From: Flavobacterium stagni
Lineage (GTDB): Bacteria; Bacteroidota; Bacteroidia; Flavobacteriales; Flavobacteriaceae
Direction: 5' to 3'
Length of the DNA stretch: 64,000 nt
Assembly (NCBI RefSeq): GCF_004122105.1
Contig: NZ_SBKN01000005.1
Span: 62,001 to 126,000 of the forward strand
Shown here: positions 15,841 to 24,597 of the stretch, in pieces
Numbering within the stretch: position 1 is the first letter of the stretch
How the letters are laid out: each line of letters opens with the position of its first letter
Translations under genes and position numbers: made by a program
Notes under the pieces: generated by a model
Seen by the model: only the letters and a program-made list of their open reading frames with translations
The model's database searches: none
Told to the model about the DNA's origin: nothing

Positions 15841-16437
15841 TTATTTCTTTTTAAAATCGTTTAATGTTGCATAAAACGCTTCTTGTGTGGGTCGGTCTTT
15901 GGGGATTTCCCGTAAAGGTTCGACCACTTGCAGCGTTTCATAACATTCTTGGGGCAATTGTTGGTACAATTGGGTCCCTTTGGTTTTCCAGGCAATCATC
16001 TCGTCGGAAACGTCTTTAATGATTTCGGCGGGATTGCCCACAACCATTTTTCGGTTGGGAATTTGCATTCCGGCTTTGACAAACGCCAACGCGCCAATAA
16101 TGCATTCGTCACCGACATTCACATCATCCATCAACACGGCATTCATTCCGATGAGGCAGTTTGCCCCAATATTCGCACCATGAATAATCGCGCCATGGCC
16201 GATATGAGCCCCGGCTTTTAAAACCATCGTCTTCCCTGGAAACATGTGTAGCGTACAGTTTTCTTGCACGTTACATCCGTCTTCGATGATGATTTCGCCC
16301 CAATCCCCACGGATGGCAGCACCGGGTCCGACATACACGTTTTTCCCAATAATCACATTCCCCGTGACCGAAGCCTGCGGGTGGATAAAGCTACTCTCGT
16401 GAATGACCGGAATGAATCCTTTGAATGCGTAAATCAT
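15841..16437 (-). CDS. paaY: PaaY-type hexapeptide-repeat thioesterase
   Basis: A 198-residue left-handed beta-helix protein of the gamma-carbonic-anhydrase-like family: repeated hexapeptides such as VTGNVIIGKNVYVGPGAAI, and zinc-binding histidines in TLHMFPG and AHIGHGAIIHG. PaaY proteins hydrolyse off-pathway CoA thioesters (for example 2-hydroxycyclohepta-1,4,6-triene-1-formyl-CoA) and protect the paa pathway. Length and position at the end of the paa genes fit PaaY better than a generic carbonic anhydrase. A short C-terminal helical extension is also typical. Confidence 0.85.
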   Translation of the reverse strand: MIYAFKGFIPVIHESSFIHPQASVTGNVIIGKNVYVGPGAAIRGDWGEIIIEDGCNVQENCTLHMFPGKTMVLKAGAHIGHGAIIHGANIGANCLIGMNAVLMDDVNVGDECIIGALAFVKAGMQIPNRKMVVGNPAEIIKDVSDEMIAWKTKGTQLYQQLPQECYETLQVVEPLREIPKDRPTQEAFYATLNDFKKK

Positions 16438-16442
16438 TTTTT

Positions 16443-16542
16443 AGTGATTAGTGATTAGTGATTGGTGATTAGTGATTGGTGACTTGTGAACAAAATAACT
16501 TCTTTTTAAAATGCTAGTCACTAGTTACTAGTCACTAATTAC
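16443..16542. repeat. Two facing heptamer arrays (AGTGATT and TAGTCAC)
   Basis: Seven units of RGTGATT-type lie at 16443-16491, and four units of TAGTYAC-type lie at 16515-16542. The second array is close to the reverse complement of the first, so the spacer between paaF and paaY can form a long imperfect hairpin. Confidence 0.85.
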
Positions 16543-16544
16543 TC

Positions 16545-17294
16545 TTACTTAAACTTTTCCAGTTTTTGTTTCGTGAAATCACTCAGTACCAAACGGCCGC
16601 TGATGGCTGCGCGTTCGGCGAGTAAGGTATCCCAATCGTCGGTGCCGCGCCAGAAGACTTTCTTCATTTCGAGCATGGCTTCGGGATTGTAGGTGCACAG
16701 GTGTTGTGCGAAAGCCCAAACCGCAGCATCCAATTCTTCTAACGTAGGGAATACTTGTGCAAACAATCCTTTCTCACGAGCCCAAGACGCTTCATAAAAC
16801 GTATTGGCATCAATGGCAATTTGCGAGGTAGCGGAAACCCCCATTTTACGTTCAATGGCGGGCGACACCACAAAGGGTCCGATCCCTACATTGAGTTCGC
16901 TCAACTTAATTGCGGCAAACTGGGTCGCCATACAATAGTCGGTTGCCGCAGCAATACCCACGCCACCGCCTACGGTTTTCCCTTGTATCCGTCCGATGAT
17001 GAACTTCGGACATTTGCGCATGGCATTGATCACGTTGGCAAAGCCAGAGAAAAAGACTTTTCCTGTAGCGGCATCGTTGATGGCGATGAGTTCTTTGAAA
17101 CTTGCCCCCGCACAAAACGTACGGTCGCCGCCGCTTTGCAGGATGATAACTTTAACGTCGTCGCGTTGTCCTACTTCGGTTATCGTTTGTGCCAATTCAG
17201 CTAAAACGGCACCTGGCAGGGAATTTTGCTCCGGATGAAAAAACTCAATCGTCGCGATATTTTCTTGTATGTGGTGTTTTACGTAAGGTTCCAT
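16545..17294 (-). CDS. paaF: Enoyl-CoA hydratase/isomerase family protein (PaaF-like)
   Basis: 249 residues with the crotonase fold. FCAGASFKEL forms the first oxyanion-hole segment, and GKTVGGGVGIAAATDY with a following acidic region forms the second. By position it most likely hydrates 2,3-dehydroadipyl-CoA late in the phenylacetate pathway. It is clearly distinct from the PaaG paralogue 6 kb upstream (GAGANIALACD motif). Exact substrate is inferred from the cluster. Confidence 0.75.
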   Translation of the reverse strand: MEPYVKHHIQENIATIEFFHPEQNSLPGAVLAELAQTITEVGQRDDVKVIILQSGGDRTFCAGASFKELIAINDAATGKVFFSGFANVINAMRKCPKFIIGRIQGKTVGGGVGIAAATDYCMATQFAAIKLSELNVGIGPFVVSPAIERKMGVSATSQIAIDANTFYEASWAREKGLFAQVFPTLEELDAAVWAFAQHLCTYNPEAMLEMKKVFWRGTDDWDTLLAERAAISGRLVLSDFTKQKLEKFK

Positions 17295-17302
17295 TTTTTT
17301 TT

Positions 17303-17337
17303 GTGATTAGTGATTAGTGACTAGTGATTAGTGACTA
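17303..17337. repeat. Heptamer array GTGATTA/GTGACTA, 5 units
   Basis: Five units in register directly upstream of the paaF start codon. They share the unit with the array at 16443. Confidence 0.85.
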
Positions 17338-17381
17338 ACATCTTGTTTCTTGTTTCTTTCCTCTTGCTTCTTACTTCGCTT

Positions 17382-17456
17382 AAGCCCTAGCCCCGATAGA
17401 GCCGATATCCTCGCAGCGGAGCGGAGAGATAAAGGCGAAAGCGGGAAATAGCTCCT
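17382..17456. repeat. Dispersed GC-rich repeat (AGCCCCGAT...GCGGGAAATAGCTCCT)
   Basis: A GC-rich block beginning AGCCCTAGCCCCGATAG and ending GCGGGAAATAGCTCCT fills the paaZ-paaF spacer. Related blocks lie at about 20036 (inverted), 21380 and 27333, all in spacers of the same gene run, and a diverged one at 54170. Confidence 0.75.
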
Positions 17457-17461
17457 CATTC

Positions 17462-19960
17462 TTACAGTACATCAAACTGTTCAAAATGGTGGTTCAAATG
17501 TTTGCGTTCGAGCAAATAACTCTCGTAGCGGTTCATATGACCAAAGACCATATTCTTCATCACGGCTTCGGGGTTTTGCTTGAAGAAGCTTACATAGGCC
17601 TCGCGTGCTTCCCAGAATTTGGCTTTGGCGGTAGCGAGATCCGCGTGGATCAAGTCTTCCAACTCCCCTTTCTTCATCGTTGGGAACGAAGTTCCTTTCG
17701 GGAAGGGTTCGTAATTGTATAACGAATGGTGGACTTTATCCAAAATCTTCTCGGGGGTGGCAATCTCGAAATCTTGCTTTTCGCCCGACATGATGCGGTA
17801 GCCTTCTTCTAAATGTTCGATCAAATGTTGCGCGGTGAGTATCCCCCATTTCGGTTGAGACGTTTCCGTTAATTTGTCCAAACAGGCTTGGATTTTCTCG
17901 GTAGTCATTTCCACAAAAACAGTTTGTTTTTTCTGCACCATGGTGAGAATCGTGGCCACAGCTACCAATTCGTCTTCGCTGTCAAAAACTTCGACAAACC
18001 ATTTCACAATACCGCTTGGATGTTCGGCCGAAGCTACATCACGCTCGATTTTTTGTTTGCATGTCAAGCGCACATACACCGTATCGTTATGGTACAACGG
18101 ACGTAAGAAACGGCATTCTTCCAACCCGTAGTTGGCAGCTACCGGTCCCTTGTTGGGGTACACGAATAACCCAGCAGCAGCCGAAAGAATGAAATACCCG
18201 TGGGCGGTACGTTTTTCAAAAATACTGCCGTCCAAGGAGGTGATATCGGTATGGGCATAGAAATGATCCCACGTCAGGTTTGCAAAATTGATGATATCGG
18301 TATCGGTGATGGTTCGCTTGTGTGTTTTCAACGACATTCCGGGTTGGATATCTTCCCAATGGTACTGGAACGGATGTTGGTCCACTTCCTTGTATTTCGC
18401 ATTGGCTTGGTAGATACCCGTGATTTCGGTTAAGGTAGTGGGCGAACCCTGAATCGCGCAGCGTTGCATATAGTGTTTGATACCGCGCACTCCGCCCATT
18501 TCTTCACCGCCACCAGCGCGTCCGGGACCGCCATGAACGAGTAATGGGAGTGGCGAACCGTGACCGGTGCTTTGTTTGGCGTTTTCGCGGTTAAGTACGA
18601 GAATACGGCCGTGGTGTGATGCTGCGTTGACCACATAGTCTTTAGCGATGTCATCGGAGTTGGTAACAATCGATGATACCAACGAACCTTTCCCCATTTG
18701 GGCCAATTCGATGGCTTCGTCGAGGTTTTTATACGGCATGAGGGTCGACACAGGACCAAACGCTTCGATTTCGTGCACAGCAGTATGTTCGAAAGGTCGG
18801 TCTTGACGCAACACTACAGGCGCGACAAACGCCCCTTGGGTATCGGCACCAACTAAGGATACCGCATCCCAATCGCCACCGTATACGATCTGACTGTGTT
18901 GGGCGAGTTCGTTCACGCGCCCTTTCAACACGTCGACTTGGTGTTTGCTTACCAAAGCACCCATGCGAACTTCTTTGAGGCGTGGGTCGCCAATGGTTAC
19001 TTTATCTAAGGATTTTGCCAAGGCGCTTTGCACGTCGTCCATCAAATTTTCGGGGACAATCATACGGCGAATGGCGGTACATTTCTGTCCGGCCTTCACG
19101 GTGATTTCGCTACGCGCTTGGTTGATGAATAAATCAAATTCGGGGGTTCCCGGTACGGCATCAGCGCCTAAAATAGAGGCGTTGAGCGAGTCGGCTTCCA
19201 TAGTAAACGGAACCGCTTCTTGGATGATGCGCGGATGGGCTTTCAATTTACGTCCGGTGGCTGCCGAACCCGTGAAGGTAATCACGTCCTGACTTTCTAC
19301 CGTATCAAAAATGTTGGTCACGGTACCGCAAATCAGTTGCAACGCCCCTTCCGGAAGAATATTAGATGCGATGATTTCGCGCACCACTGCTTCGGTTAAA
19401 TACGACGTCGACGGCGCAGGTAACACCACGGCTGGCATACCCGCCATCCAGTTGACCGCACATTTCTCCAGCATTCCCCAAATTGGGAAGTTAAAGGCAT
19501 TGATGTGAATGGCAACCCCTTTTTTGGGTACCATGATGTGGTGCGCCATAAAGCGACCACCACGTGACAAGTCGATGGGATCCCCTTCAACGTGATAAGG
19601 TTGGTTGGGAAATAATTTGCGCAACGATGCATTGGCAAACAGGTTCCCGAAGCCCCCTTCAATATCGATCCAGCTATCCACGCGGGTAGCGCCCGTGCGG
19701 TAACTCAGGTCATAAAATTGTTCTTTGCGTTTGTTCAGGTAGAGCGCCAAACTTTTGAGTCGATTCCCGCGCTCCTGAAAAGTCATTTTGCGGAGTTGCT
19801 CACCGCCTTTGGTGCGACCGTAATGCAGAATGGCTGGGATGTCCAATCCTTCTACAGAAGTCTCCGCGATGAATTCGCCGGTAACCGCATCGTAAGTGGG
19901 TGTTCCCGACCCTTTGGCGGTGGTCCACTGACCCAAAACGTAATGTTGAATTGTATTCAT
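17462..19960 (-). CDS. paaZ: PaaZ: oxepin-CoA hydrolase / semialdehyde dehydrogenase with extra C-terminal DinB/DUF1569-like domain
   Basis: An 832-residue bifunctional enzyme that opens the oxepin-CoA ring and oxidises the resulting aldehyde. Residues ~1-515 are an aldehyde dehydrogenase with Glu255 (FTMEAD) and catalytic Cys294 (AGQKCTAIRR), matching the E. coli catalytic pair. Residues ~530-680 are a MaoC/hot-dog hydratase domain (NLTWDHFYAHTD, FEKRTAHGYFILS). E. coli PaaZ ends at ~681. Here ~150 more residues follow, with MTTEKIQACLDKLTE, KWGILTAQHLIEHLEEGYR and a His-rich end HLNHHFEQF, like DUF1569/DinB-fold proteins. Fusion of this domain to PaaZ is unusual outside Bacteroidetes. Confidence 0.92.
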   Translation of the reverse strand: MNTIQHYVLGQWTTAKGSGTPTYDAVTGEFIAETSVEGLDIPAILHYGRTKGGEQLRKMTFQERGNRLKSLALYLNKRKEQFYDLSYRTGATRVDSWIDIEGGFGNLFANASLRKLFPNQPYHVEGDPIDLSRGGRFMAHHIMVPKKGVAIHINAFNFPIWGMLEKCAVNWMAGMPAVVLPAPSTSYLTEAVVREIIASNILPEGALQLICGTVTNIFDTVESQDVITFTGSAATGRKLKAHPRIIQEAVPFTMEADSLNASILGADAVPGTPEFDLFINQARSEITVKAGQKCTAIRRMIVPENLMDDVQSALAKSLDKVTIGDPRLKEVRMGALVSKHQVDVLKGRVNELAQHSQIVYGGDWDAVSLVGADTQGAFVAPVVLRQDRPFEHTAVHEIEAFGPVSTLMPYKNLDEAIELAQMGKGSLVSSIVTNSDDIAKDYVVNAASHHGRILVLNRENAKQSTGHGSPLPLLVHGGPGRAGGGEEMGGVRGIKHYMQRCAIQGSPTTLTEITGIYQANAKYKEVDQHPFQYHWEDIQPGMSLKTHKRTITDTDIINFANLTWDHFYAHTDITSLDGSIFEKRTAHGYFILSAAAGLFVYPNKGPVAANYGLEECRFLRPLYHNDTVYVRLTCKQKIERDVASAEHPSGIVKWFVEVFDSEDELVAVATILTMVQKKQTVFVEMTTEKIQACLDKLTETSQPKWGILTAQHLIEHLEEGYRIMSGEKQDFEIATPEKILDKVHHSLYNYEPFPKGTSFPTMKKGELEDLIHADLATAKAKFWEAREAYVSFFKQNPEAVMKNMVFGHMNRYESYLLERKHLNHHFEQFDVL

Positions 19961-20035
19961 ATACTTTCTTTTGACGTTTGACGTCGTTTGATTTTTATTT
20001 TTTTGGAGCAGGACGTTTAGTGTTCTTTACTCGCA

Positions 20036-20112
20036 TTGTCCCGCTATCCGCTATATCCCTCCACTGCGTTCCGGGGATGCCGCTCCTATCGGGGCTAAAC
20101 CGTCACGCCCGA
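20036..20112. repeat. Dispersed GC-rich repeat, inverted relative to the 17.4-kb copy
   Basis: TGTCCCGCTATCCGCTATAT, then GTTCCGGGGATGCCGCTCC and TATCGGGGCTAA, fill the paaJ-paaZ spacer. The CTATCGGGGCT end is the reverse complement of the AGCCCCGATAG start at 17.4 kb. Confidence 0.7.
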
Positions 20113-20117
20113 TTTCT

Positions 20118-21320
20118 TTACGCGCGTTCGATGATGACTGCATAACCTTGGCCCACACCAATACACATGGTAATCAAAGCGTATTGTTTACCCGTTTGCT
20201 GCAATTCCAAAGCCGCAGAGTAGGCAATGCGCGCACCTGTTACACCCAGTGGGTGACCGATGGCGATAGCTCCTCCGTTCGGGTTGATGCGCGGATCGTT
20301 ATCGGCTAACCCTAGGGCACGAATACACGCGATGCTTTGCGCAGCGAACGCTTCGTTTAATTCGATCACATCCATTTGCTCAAGCGTTAAACCCGCTTTC
20401 GCTAAAGCTTGCTTGCTCGCCTCTACAGGTCCGATTCCCATGATGCGGGGTTCGACCCCGACTACTGCCGAACTGACGATTCGGGCTAAGGGTTTCAAGC
20501 CATATTCGGCTACGGCTTCACTTGAAGCGACAATTAAGGCTGCGGCTCCGTCGTTTAATCCCGAAGCATTTCCGGCGGTAACGCTACCGTCTTTACGGAA
20601 AGCGGGACGGAGTTTGGCCAATCCTTCCATAGAGGAATTGGGTTTGATAAACTCGTCTTTTTCAAAAACGATGGGATCGCCTTTGCGTTGAGGAATCGTT
20701 ACAGGAGCGATTTCTTGCGCCAAGCGGCCGCTTTGTTGGGCAGCGGTTGCTTTTTGCTGACTGTGCAAGGCAAAGGCATCTTGGTCGGCACGGGAAATTT
20801 GGTATTGATCCACTAAGTTTTCAGCGGTTTCCCCCATGGCATCGGTGCCGTACATTTCGTGCATTTTGGGATTGACGAAACGCCATCCAAAACTAGAATC
20901 GTACATTTTGCTATCGGTTCCATAAGCGGCTGAAGGTTTGGACACCACGAGTGGTCCGCGGGTCATGTTTTCAACACCGCCTGCAATAAATACCTTCCCG
21001 TCGCCGGCTTGAATGGCGCGGTGGGCATGAATCACAGCCGATAATCCGGAGCTGCACAAACGGTTCACGGTTTCTCCCGGAACGGTATAGGGCAAGCCCG
21101 CTAAAAGAATTGCCATACGCGCCACGTTGCGGTTGTCTTCACCGGCTTGGTTGGCACAGCCTAAAATAACATCGGCATAGGCGTCTGTGGGGATTTGTGC
21201 ATTGCGTTCTACCAAGGCTTTGATGACGTGAGCCGCCAAATCGTCTGGGCGCACAGCAGCAAGCGTTCCTTGGTAATTTCCGATGGGCGTTCGAAGGCCG
21301 TCGATGATGTAAGATTCCAT
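20118..21320 (-). CDS. paaJ: 3-oxoadipyl-CoA / 3-oxo-5,6-dehydrosuberyl-CoA thiolase
   Basis: 400 residues starting at MESYIIDGLRTPIG. Thiolase features: nucleophilic Cys in NRLCSSGLSAV, GHPLGVTGARI with the catalytic His, and the second Cys in TMCIGVGQG. INPNGGAIAIGHP, NASGLNDGAAALIV and GAFFGRY-less 'IGNYQGTLA' fit the PcaF/PaaJ group. It cleaves acetyl-CoA from the ring-opened C8 product and again from 3-oxoadipyl-CoA to give succinyl-CoA. Starting at an upstream ATG would add ten unlikely residues. Confidence 0.92.
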   Translation of the reverse strand: MESYIIDGLRTPIGNYQGTLAAVRPDDLAAHVIKALVERNAQIPTDAYADVILGCANQAGEDNRNVARMAILLAGLPYTVPGETVNRLCSSGLSAVIHAHRAIQAGDGKVFIAGGVENMTRGPLVVSKPSAAYGTDSKMYDSSFGWRFVNPKMHEMYGTDAMGETAENLVDQYQISRADQDAFALHSQQKATAAQQSGRLAQEIAPVTIPQRKGDPIVFEKDEFIKPNSSMEGLAKLRPAFRKDGSVTAGNASGLNDGAAALIVASSEAVAEYGLKPLARIVSSAVVGVEPRIMGIGPVEASKQALAKAGLTLEQMDVIELNEAFAAQSIACIRALGLADNDPRINPNGGAIAIGHPLGVTGARIAYSAALELQQTGKQYALITMCIGVGQGYAVIIERA

Positions 21321-21380
21321 ATTTATTTGTTCATGGATTGCACAAGGCAATCGATTTTTATTGTTTCACTTTATTGAGCA

Positions 21381-21438
21381 GGAGCCCCTAGCCCCGACCT
21401 ACCTTCGGCAGGCAGGTTTCGCAGGAAATAGCTCCTAA
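21381..21438. repeat. Dispersed GC-rich repeat with CTACCTTCGGCAGGCAGG core
   Basis: AGCCCCTAGCCCCGACC, GGCAGGCAGG and GGAAATAGCTCCT occur in the paaI-paaJ spacer. It is the same family as the 17.4-kb copy. Confidence 0.75.
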
Positions 21439-21441
21439 AAA

Positions 21442-21843
21442 CTACCATTCGCGTTCACTACGGAAAACCGTTCCTTTGAACAGCGCGACGGTGGTTTCGT
21501 TTTTGGTTATGGCTACGGCATAGAATCCGAATCGGTTTTTGAGGGCTTCCTCGGTGGCGGTGGCGGTAATCACATCCCCGACTTTGAGGGTTTCCACATG
21601 GTTGATGGACGTATCGATACTCACCGATTGGCGTCCGTGGGAGTTGGCGGCAAACGCTAGAGCGCTATCAGCCAACGCATAAGTGATACCTCCGTGTGCG
21701 ATGCCAAATCCGTTGAGCATTTCTGCACGAACGGTGAGTGACAAGGTACAGGTTCCGTGGTCAATGTGTACCAATTCGATCCCTAGCCATTGGCTAAAGG
21801 CGTCGTTGGAGAGCATGGTATGGACGATTTCGGAAGGCGTCAT
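21442..21843 (-). CDS. paaI: Hydroxyphenylacetyl-CoA thioesterase PaaI
   Basis: 133 residues, hot-dog fold. The signature NGFGIAHGGITYALADSALAFAANS places the family Gly-Gly and Asp residues for thioester hydrolysis. PaaI acts as a release valve that removes CoA from dead-end hydroxyphenylacetyl-CoA esters. Its place between paaJ and paaH supports the assignment. Confidence 0.92.
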   Translation of the reverse strand: MTPSEIVHTMLSNDAFSQWLGIELVHIDHGTCTLSLTVRAEMLNGFGIAHGGITYALADSALAFAANSHGRQSVSIDTSINHVETLKVGDVITATATEEALKNRFGFYAVAITKNETTVALFKGTVFRSEREW

Positions 21844-21845
21844 TA

Positions 21846-21922
21846 GAGTTATGAATTATGAGTTATGAATTATGAGTTATGAATTATGAGTTATGAATTA
21901 TGAGTTATGAATTATGAGTTAG
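21846..21922. repeat. Heptamer array GAGTTAT/GAATTAT alternating, 11 units
   Basis: Eleven heptamers in register, alternating GAGTTAT and GAATTAT, begin 3 bp upstream of the paaI start codon. It continues into TAGAC/GTCTA words. The alternation means a 14-bp higher-order period. Confidence 0.95.
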
Positions 21923-21951
21923 ACATTAGACTTTAGTCTTTAGACGTTGGA

Positions 21952-23160
21952 CTAGTTACTCTTATAAAACCGTTGGTTGGTTTTGGCCATTCGACGGAGG
22001 AGCGGACTGCAGCGGTAGCGGTCTTCACGGTATTCGTCGTAGAGCGCATCGAGTTTGTCGACACACCATTGAATCCCGAGTTCGTCGGCCCAAGCGAGGA
22101 GTCCCTTGGGATAATTCACCCCTTTGGTCATGGCATTATCGATGTCTTGTACGGATGCGACATTCAGGAAATGCGCATCGGCGGCTTCGTTGATGAGCAT
22201 GACGATGACCCGTTGAAAAATACATTGTGCTAACGCGGTATCTTCAGTGGGTTGTGGCATTGCAGTGCTGTAATCGTAGAAACCACGACCCGACTTTCTT
22301 CCGTAGAATCCGGCTTCCGAAAGGCGTTTTTGCGTAAACGATGGTTTGTACCGCGGATCAAAATAGAAAGAGGTAAACACCGATTCGGTTACGGCATAGT
22401 TCACATCATTTCCGATGAAGTCCATGAGTTCGAAAGCCCCCATACGGAACCCGCCCACTGTTTTCAACGCCCAGTCGATGGTAGCAAAGTCGGCCATTCC
22501 TTCCTCATAAATGCGTAAACTCTCACTGTAAAAGGGTCGGGCCACACGATTCACGATAAATCCGGGAGTATCTTTGGCAACGGCTACGACTTTTTTCCAG
22601 GAGCGAATGGTTTCTACCGCGGTTTGCAACACGGTTTCTGCCGATTGCACCGCAGGAATGACTTCGACCAATTGCATTAAAGGTGCGGGATTGAAAAAGT
22701 GAATCCCGATGACGCGTTCTGCTTTTTGGCAGGAAGCGGCAATGGATGCGATGGACAACGAAGATGTATTGGAGGCTAATATCGTTGTTGGCGCCACAAT
22801 ACTTTCGAGTTCGGCAAACAACTTGCGCTTCACTTCTAGGTTTTCCACGATCGCTTCAATCACCAAATCCGCATCGGACAAGTCGGATAATGACGTCACA
22901 TATGCGGTTCTATTTTGAATACCGGCTTTCGTCTCGGCGGTGATTTTTTCTTTTTCCACCAATTTGGACAAGGTCACTTCGAGTGCGGCTTTGCTTTTAT
23001 CCAATGCCACTTGGTTTACATCAAACAATTTTACGGAGCACCCGGCGGTGGCGGCTACTTGCGCGATACCGCTGCCCATGGTTCCCGAACCGATAATCGC
23101 CACGTTGATTAACGATTGATGATTGTCGATTGTTGATTTTTGATTATTACTTTCTATCAT
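21952..23160 (-). CDS. paaH: 3-hydroxyacyl-CoA dehydrogenase PaaH
   Basis: 402 residues. A Rossmann NAD site INVAIIGSGTMGSGIAQVAA begins at residue ~18, and VIGIHFFNPAPLMQLVEVI carries the catalytic His. Two C-terminal 3HCDH domains follow (GFIVNRVARPFYSE and a second, AMTKGVNYPKGLLAWAD). It oxidises 3-hydroxyadipyl-CoA to 3-oxoadipyl-CoA. The first ~17 residues (NNQKSTIDNHQSLIN region) precede the conserved fold and are encoded by a heptamer array, so the native start may have been pushed upstream by the repeat. Confidence 0.92.
   Translation of the reverse strand: MIESNNQKSTIDNHQSLINVAIIGSGTMGSGIAQVAATAGCSVKLFDVNQVALDKSKAALEVTLSKLVEKEKITAETKAGIQNRTAYVTSLSDLSDADLVIEAIVENLEVKRKLFAELESIVAPTTILASNTSSLSIASIAASCQKAERVIGIHFFNPAPLMQLVEVIPAVQSAETVLQTAVETIRSWKKVVAVAKDTPGFIVNRVARPFYSESLRIYEEGMADFATIDWALKTVGGFRMGAFELMDFIGNDVNYAVTESVFTSFYFDPRYKPSFTQKRLSEAGFYGRKSGRGFYDYSTAMPQPTEDTALAQCIFQRVIVMLINEAADAHFLNVASVQDIDNAMTKGVNYPKGLLAWADELGIQWCVDKLDALYDEYREDRYRCSPLLRRMAKTNQRFYKSN
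23107..23148. repeat. Heptamer array GATTNNN, 6 units, inside the paaH 5' coding end
   Basis: GATTAAC, GATTGAT, GATTGTC, GATTGTT, GATTTTT and GATTATT in exact 7-bp register. They are read on the minus strand as the PaaH N-terminal extension. Confidence 0.9.
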
Positions 23161-23222
23161 GGTAATGCTACTTTGAAATCAGTTTTACAAGCTGATTTCG
23201 TTGATCTTCGATCGTTAATCGT

Positions 23223-24008
23223 TTAGTTTCCTTTGAATTCCGGTTTGCGTTTTTCGACAAAAGCGGCAACGCCTTCACGGTAATCGTTGGACGAACTCGC
23301 TTCGATTTGCAAATCGCTTTCCATGGCCAATTGCTCTTGCAGGTTATTGATCATGGAACGGTTCAATAATTTTTTGGTAAGCGCCAAGGCATGTGTCGGC
23401 ATGTCGGCTAACGTTACAGCAAGCTTTTGCACTTCTTCTTCGAACAAGGCTGTGGGGTAACATTTGTAGATCATTCCCATTTCATAGGCTTCAGTGGCGG
23501 ACACTTTATCGCCGAGCATCATCAAGGCCGATGCTTTTTGAAATCCGATTAAACGGGGTAAGAAAAATGTTCCGGCACTGTCGGGCACCAAACCAATTTT
23601 ACTAAAGGCTTGAATGAACGCCGCCTGTTCGTTGGCGACCACAATATCACAGGCTAAAGCGATATTCGCTCCTGCACCCGCAGCAACACCATTAACGGCA
23701 GCTACAATGGGTTTTTCGATAGCGCGAATACGTTCGATAATGGGATTATAATGTTCTTCTAAGATTTTTCGGAACCCCGGATTGAGTTCGGGTGTGGTCA
23801 CTTCTTTCAAGTCTTGACCGGCGCAAAAGGCTTTTCCGTTTCCAGTAATGACGATGGCGCGCACCTCAGGGTTTTGGGCGACCTCATCCAAGGCGGTTTG
23901 CATGGCGAGGGCCATTTCGCGGTTAAAGCTATTGAATACTTCGGGTCGGTTCAAGTGTAGGTACGCGACCTTGTTTTCAATCTTTTTTTCAATTGAATTT
24001 GTACTCAT
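23223..24008 (-). CDS. paaG: Ring-1,2-epoxyphenylacetyl-CoA isomerase PaaG
   Basis: 261 residues, crotonase fold. FCAGQDLKEV and GVAAGAGANIALACDIVVA form the oxyanion hole, and FSKIGLVPDSAGTFFLPRLIG is the PaaG hallmark with the catalytic Asp. It isomerises the ring epoxide to the seven-membered oxepin-CoA. Its neighbours paaD and paaH support this. Confidence 0.95.
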   Translation of the reverse strand: MSTNSIEKKIENKVAYLHLNRPEVFNSFNREMALAMQTALDEVAQNPEVRAIVITGNGKAFCAGQDLKEVTTPELNPGFRKILEEHYNPIIERIRAIEKPIVAAVNGVAAGAGANIALACDIVVANEQAAFIQAFSKIGLVPDSAGTFFLPRLIGFQKASALMMLGDKVSATEAYEMGMIYKCYPTALFEEEVQKLAVTLADMPTHALALTKKLLNRSMINNLQEQLAMESDLQIEASSSNDYREGVAAFVEKRKPEFKGN

Positions 24009-24092
24009 CGGTATATTGGTTAGTTGTAAGCGGACTTACGTTATTGTTTGTTATATAAACACCTGCAGCAACCGAAATTGTGCAGGTGGACT

Positions 24093-24581
24093 TTATTTTA
24101 AGCATTTAAAATAGTCAAAGGGTTCGTGACACGCCTCGCATTGAAACAAGGCTTTACAGGCGGTCGAACCAAACTGACTGACTAATCGGGTGTGGGTGGA
24201 ACCGCATTGCGGGCACTTCACTATTTTTTTATTCCCAAGAAGCGCTTCCTTGTCGGCTTCCTCGGTTAGGGGCGCTGCGATGCCATAGGCTTCGAGTGCT
24301 TTTCGCCCGCGCTCGGTAATCCAATCGGTGGACCAAGCGGGAGCTAATATGAGTTTGACTTGGGCTTGGTACCCTTCTTTGGCGAAAGCCGCTTTGATAT
24401 CATCGGCGATGGTATCCATGGCAGGGCAACCGCTGTAGGTGGGTGTAATTTTGATGAAAACATCGCGCTCTTGCACCTCAACTTCACGCACCACGCCCAT
24501 GTCCATAATGGAAAGGACAGGAATCTCGGGATCGGAAACCGACTCGAGTATCGCGGTGATATGCGGAGTTATTGTTTTCAT
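24093..24581 (-). CDS. paaD: Phenylacetyl-CoA epoxidase subunit PaaD
   Basis: 162 residues starting at MKTITPHI. The N-terminal MIP18/DUF59 domain has SVSDPEIPVLSIMDMGVVR and TPTYSGCPAMDTI. The C-terminal part carries four zinc- or cluster-type cysteines, CPQCGSTHTRLVS and FQCEACHEPFDYFKC. PaaD is needed for the epoxidase, probably in iron-sulfur or di-iron assembly. It lies 16 bp after the paaC stop codon. Confidence 0.93.
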   Translation of the reverse strand: MKTITPHITAILESVSDPEIPVLSIMDMGVVREVEVQERDVFIKITPTYSGCPAMDTIADDIKAAFAKEGYQAQVKLILAPAWSTDWITERGRKALEAYGIAAPLTEEADKEALLGNKKIVKCPQCGSTHTRLVSQFGSTACKALFQCEACHEPFDYFKCLK

Positions 24582-24597
24582 TTCAATTATCATGTTC

